Below, piece by piece: positions 5,670 through 6,733 of a stretch of 6,733 nucleotides of DNA. Source of the stretch: Deltaproteobacteria bacterium (lineage in GTDB: Bacteria > Bdellovibrionota_C > UBA2361 > OMII01); NCBI GenBank assembly GCA_023262305.1, contig JALRCK010000121.1, positions 1 through 6,733 on the forward strand, written 5' to 3'. A program made the position numbers and the translations under genes. Position 1 is the stretch's first letter, and each line of letters opens with the position of its first letter. A model generated the notes under the pieces. It was not told the DNA's origin and did not search any database. It saw nothing but the letters and a program-made list of their open reading frames with translations.

Positions 5670-5887
5670 AGCTAACTTTGAGATGACCTATCTTTAACCC
5701 CCCAATGGTACTCGCATACTTAGGTGACTTGGAAGACCCCCATACGAATGTATTTCATCCTCTTTCCAGTTACTTACGGGCTTCGACACAAAAAAAGTAC
5801 AAAATCACCCTTAAATGTTTAGAATATAAATAATGTGTCGATCATCCTATTGATAAGGATAAACATCCACTCTGATAGAGAAGGACG
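5670..5887. promoter_or_regulatory. AT-rich divergent spacer between skp and a small ORF
   Basis: This 218-nt gap separates skp (minus) from the small ORF (plus), so it should carry promoters in both directions. The part from about 5784 to 5870 is clearly more AT-rich than the rest of the window: an A-run after GACAC, then TTAAATG, TATAAA (5825-5830) and AATAAT (5829-5834). A TTGATA (5850-5855) faces the small ORF, but the best -10 at correct spacing is only GATAGA (5874-5879). No box pair is good enough to assign a precise promoter. No gene is visible inside the gap. Confidence 0.35.
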
Positions 5888-5983
5888 ATGCCAAAGTTTT
5901 TTAACATATTTGAAGCGCTCGTAGCGGCCCTCTTGGGGCTCAAGCCCGTGCCCGTTAGGGTGAAAAGCCGACGGTCCCGGTAA
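5888..5983 (+). CDS. 31-residue hydrophobic/basic small protein (possible)
   Basis: A short ORF running from ATG 5888 to TAA 5981-5983. The peptide is a hydrophobic N-terminal half (MPKFFNIFEALVAALLGL) followed by a Pro/Val joint (KPVPVRV) and a basic tail (KSRRSR). This is the layout of small membrane-associated peptides, including some type I toxins and small regulators of membrane proteins. No specific family is recognised. AAGGA (5881-5885) precedes the ATG with a spacing of only two bases, shorter than ideal. An AT-rich region lies upstream, as expected of a promoter. The next gene on the strand, a membrane-hairpin protein, starts 67 nt beyond the stop. Absence of homology evidence and the short length keep confidence moderate. 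Confidence 0.4.
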   Translation: MPKFFNIFEALVAALLGLKPVPVRVKSRRSR

Positions 5984-6018
5984 TTGGCAACACCCGGCAG
6001 GCTGTCGACGCTAATTGT

Positions 6019-6054
6019 GAGGGGAGCGGTGTTATGCTCTCATCCACGGTATGA
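6019..6054 (+). promoter_or_regulatory. Strong SD and seven-codon mini-ORF overlapping the next start (ATGA)
   Basis: GAGGGGAG (6019-6026) is the best ribosome-binding sequence in this part of the window. It is spaced seven bases from ATG 6034, but that ATG is out of frame with the large gene. It encodes only MLSSTV and stops at TGA 6052-6054, which overlaps the ATG 6051 of the 205-residue protein as ATGA. The arrangement is that of termination-reinitiation coupling: ribosomes loaded at the strong site would finish on top of the weak downstream start. A chance arrangement is possible. Confidence 0.4.
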
Positions 6055-6668
6055 AGACAGCACCGATTTCTGAAGGCAAGCTCCTCTCCCCTTTTGGCGG
6101 TTGCAACCGTCTCCTTGAACAATATCAGCAAACCGGGCGGGCTCTGCTTGAGTATGAGCGGCGAATCTGCGGTGCGCTCATCCCAGGTCAGCGCCATAAT
6201 CGAGAGTTCGGGCACGCAGTTTCTTTTGTGCCCGTGGAGGTTCTTGAATCTTACCTTGATGATCTCCTCGATGTGGGGGTGAGTGACGATAGCCTCTTCA
6301 TCAAAAAGCTCCAGCCGGCTAAGCGAGCGTGGGTGCTGAGTGCGGTGGGTCTGACAGCGTTCACGACCTCGGCTGTCGAGGTAATGAACGGCGCAACGCT
6401 GACAAGCCTAACAGCTCTTATTTTAGTGACGTTCCTCTCAGGTCTTGGGGCCGCGCTCTATTTCATCCCCCGCATGAAGGTGTTGCGTCGATTCAGCTTC
6501 GCCACCGTTGTGTCTGGTGAGATTGCACGTCGTCGAGGACACGATCGTACGAATGTTGGCGGTTTTGCGACTCGCTTGCTCATGCGTGACCTCTGGCAGC
6601 GCAGCGAGGCACAGGGTTCTGCATTACCGCTTCATCCTGCCAGAGTCGCTGTTCGGTACTATCATTAG
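6051..6668 (+). CDS. Membrane-hairpin protein of unknown function
   Basis: A 205-residue protein that I do not recognise. There is no signal peptide. Residues 1-92 form a soluble N-terminal region with amphipathic segments (NRLLEQYQQTGRALLEYERR and VPVEVLESYLDDLLDVGVSD). Two closely spaced hydrophobic helices follow, about 93-110 (AWVLSAVGLTAFTTSAVE) and 118-139 (TSLTALILVTFLSGLGAALY), making a membrane hairpin. The last 65 residues are strongly basic (RMKVLRRF, GEIARRRGHDR), which by the positive-inside rule places both ends in the cytoplasm. ATG 6051 has no close Shine-Dalgarno of its own; the strong AG-rich site 25 nt upstream serves an overlapping seven-codon mini-ORF instead. The frame is uninterrupted and the membrane pattern coherent, so it is very likely a real gene. 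Other plus-strand ORFs overlapping it are shadows. Confidence 0.7.
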   Translation: MKTAPISEGKLLSPFGGCNRLLEQYQQTGRALLEYERRICGALIPGQRHNREFGHAVSFVPVEVLESYLDDLLDVGVSDDSLFIKKLQPAKRAWVLSAVGLTAFTTSAVEVMNGATLTSLTALILVTFLSGLGAALYFIPRMKVLRRFSFATVVSGEIARRRGHDRTNVGGFATRLLMRDLWQRSEAQGSALPLHPARVAVRYYH

Positions 6669-6699
6669 GCCGCGGCTGCTTGCTGCTTCGTAAAATACC

Positions 6700-6733
6700 A
6701 AGGAGCTACTTTGCGTGAGCCTCTGCGAGGCAT
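6700..6733 (+). CDS. Ribosome-binding site and first codons of a gene leaving the window (possible)
   Basis: AAGGAG at 6700-6705 is a near-perfect Shine-Dalgarno. It is followed by two possible starts, TTG 6711 (five bases downstream) and GTG 6715 (nine bases). Both frames are open to the window edge but give only six or seven residues, so no product can be assigned. The same bases contain GCCTC-TGC-GAGGC (6719-6731), a small hairpin that could instead be the beginning of a terminator for the upstream membrane protein if a T-run follows outside the window. Confidence 0.25.

Noticed and set aside
5401..5697. Plus-strand ORFs rich in Ser and Phe opposite skp
   Set aside because: They are antisense reflections of the Lys/Glu-rich coiled coil of skp; the Ser/Phe/Leu composition is the expected artefact.
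5850..5879. TTGATA followed by GATAGA as a promoter for the small ORF
   Set aside because: The -10 box matches only three of six bases, so a specific promoter call is not justified; the spacer is described as a whole.

Overview
This window looks like a chromosomal segment from a Gram-negative (two-membrane) bacterium of about 50-53% GC by eye. A periplasmic Skp/OmpH-type chaperone and several proteins with Sec signal peptides point to an outer membrane. The lineage cannot be fixed from this sequence. A POT-family transporter tail, a DUF4286 protein and a DUF5672 protein together fit a non-model group, but that is only an impression. TGA is a normal stop here (it ends the glutaredoxin gene), so a recoded genetic code is unlikely. 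Most of the larger genes lack a clear Shine-Dalgarno sequence.

Layout from left to right: the 3' end of a POT/PTR2-family MFS transporter (1-263, +) is followed 27 nt later by a small CPYC glutaredoxin (291-530, +). A convergent DUF4286 gene follows (687-1016, -). The gap between them holds a long, nearly perfect inverted repeat (571-654). A divergent spacer with a candidate minus-strand promoter leads to a small Cys-rich exported protein (1207-1605, +). The same frame stays open past its TGA to 1872. The minus strand then carries a probable operon-like series: skp/ompH (5669-5169), a small exported protein (4990-4652), recQ (4581-2737) and a DUF5672 glycosyltransferase-like protein (2702-1947). 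On the far right the plus strand carries a 31-codon hydrophobic/basic small ORF (5888-5983), a seven-codon mini-ORF that overlaps the next start as ATGA, a 205-residue membrane-hairpin protein (6051-6668), and a ribosome-binding site for a gene that leaves the window.

The genes do not form one recognisable pathway. RecQ (DNA repair), glutaredoxin (thiol redox), Skp (outer-membrane protein folding) and the transporter are housekeeping functions. The remainder are lineage-specific small exported or membrane proteins. No mobile element, CRISPR array, tRNA or rRNA was seen. The most interesting items are the TGA-split Cys-rich gene with a C...CC...C spacing on both sides of the stop, the structured convergent spacer at 571-654, the GGTAGCT repeat hairpin between skp and the 112-residue exported protein, and the small hydrophobic ORF with the mini-ORF-coupled membrane protein beyond skp.
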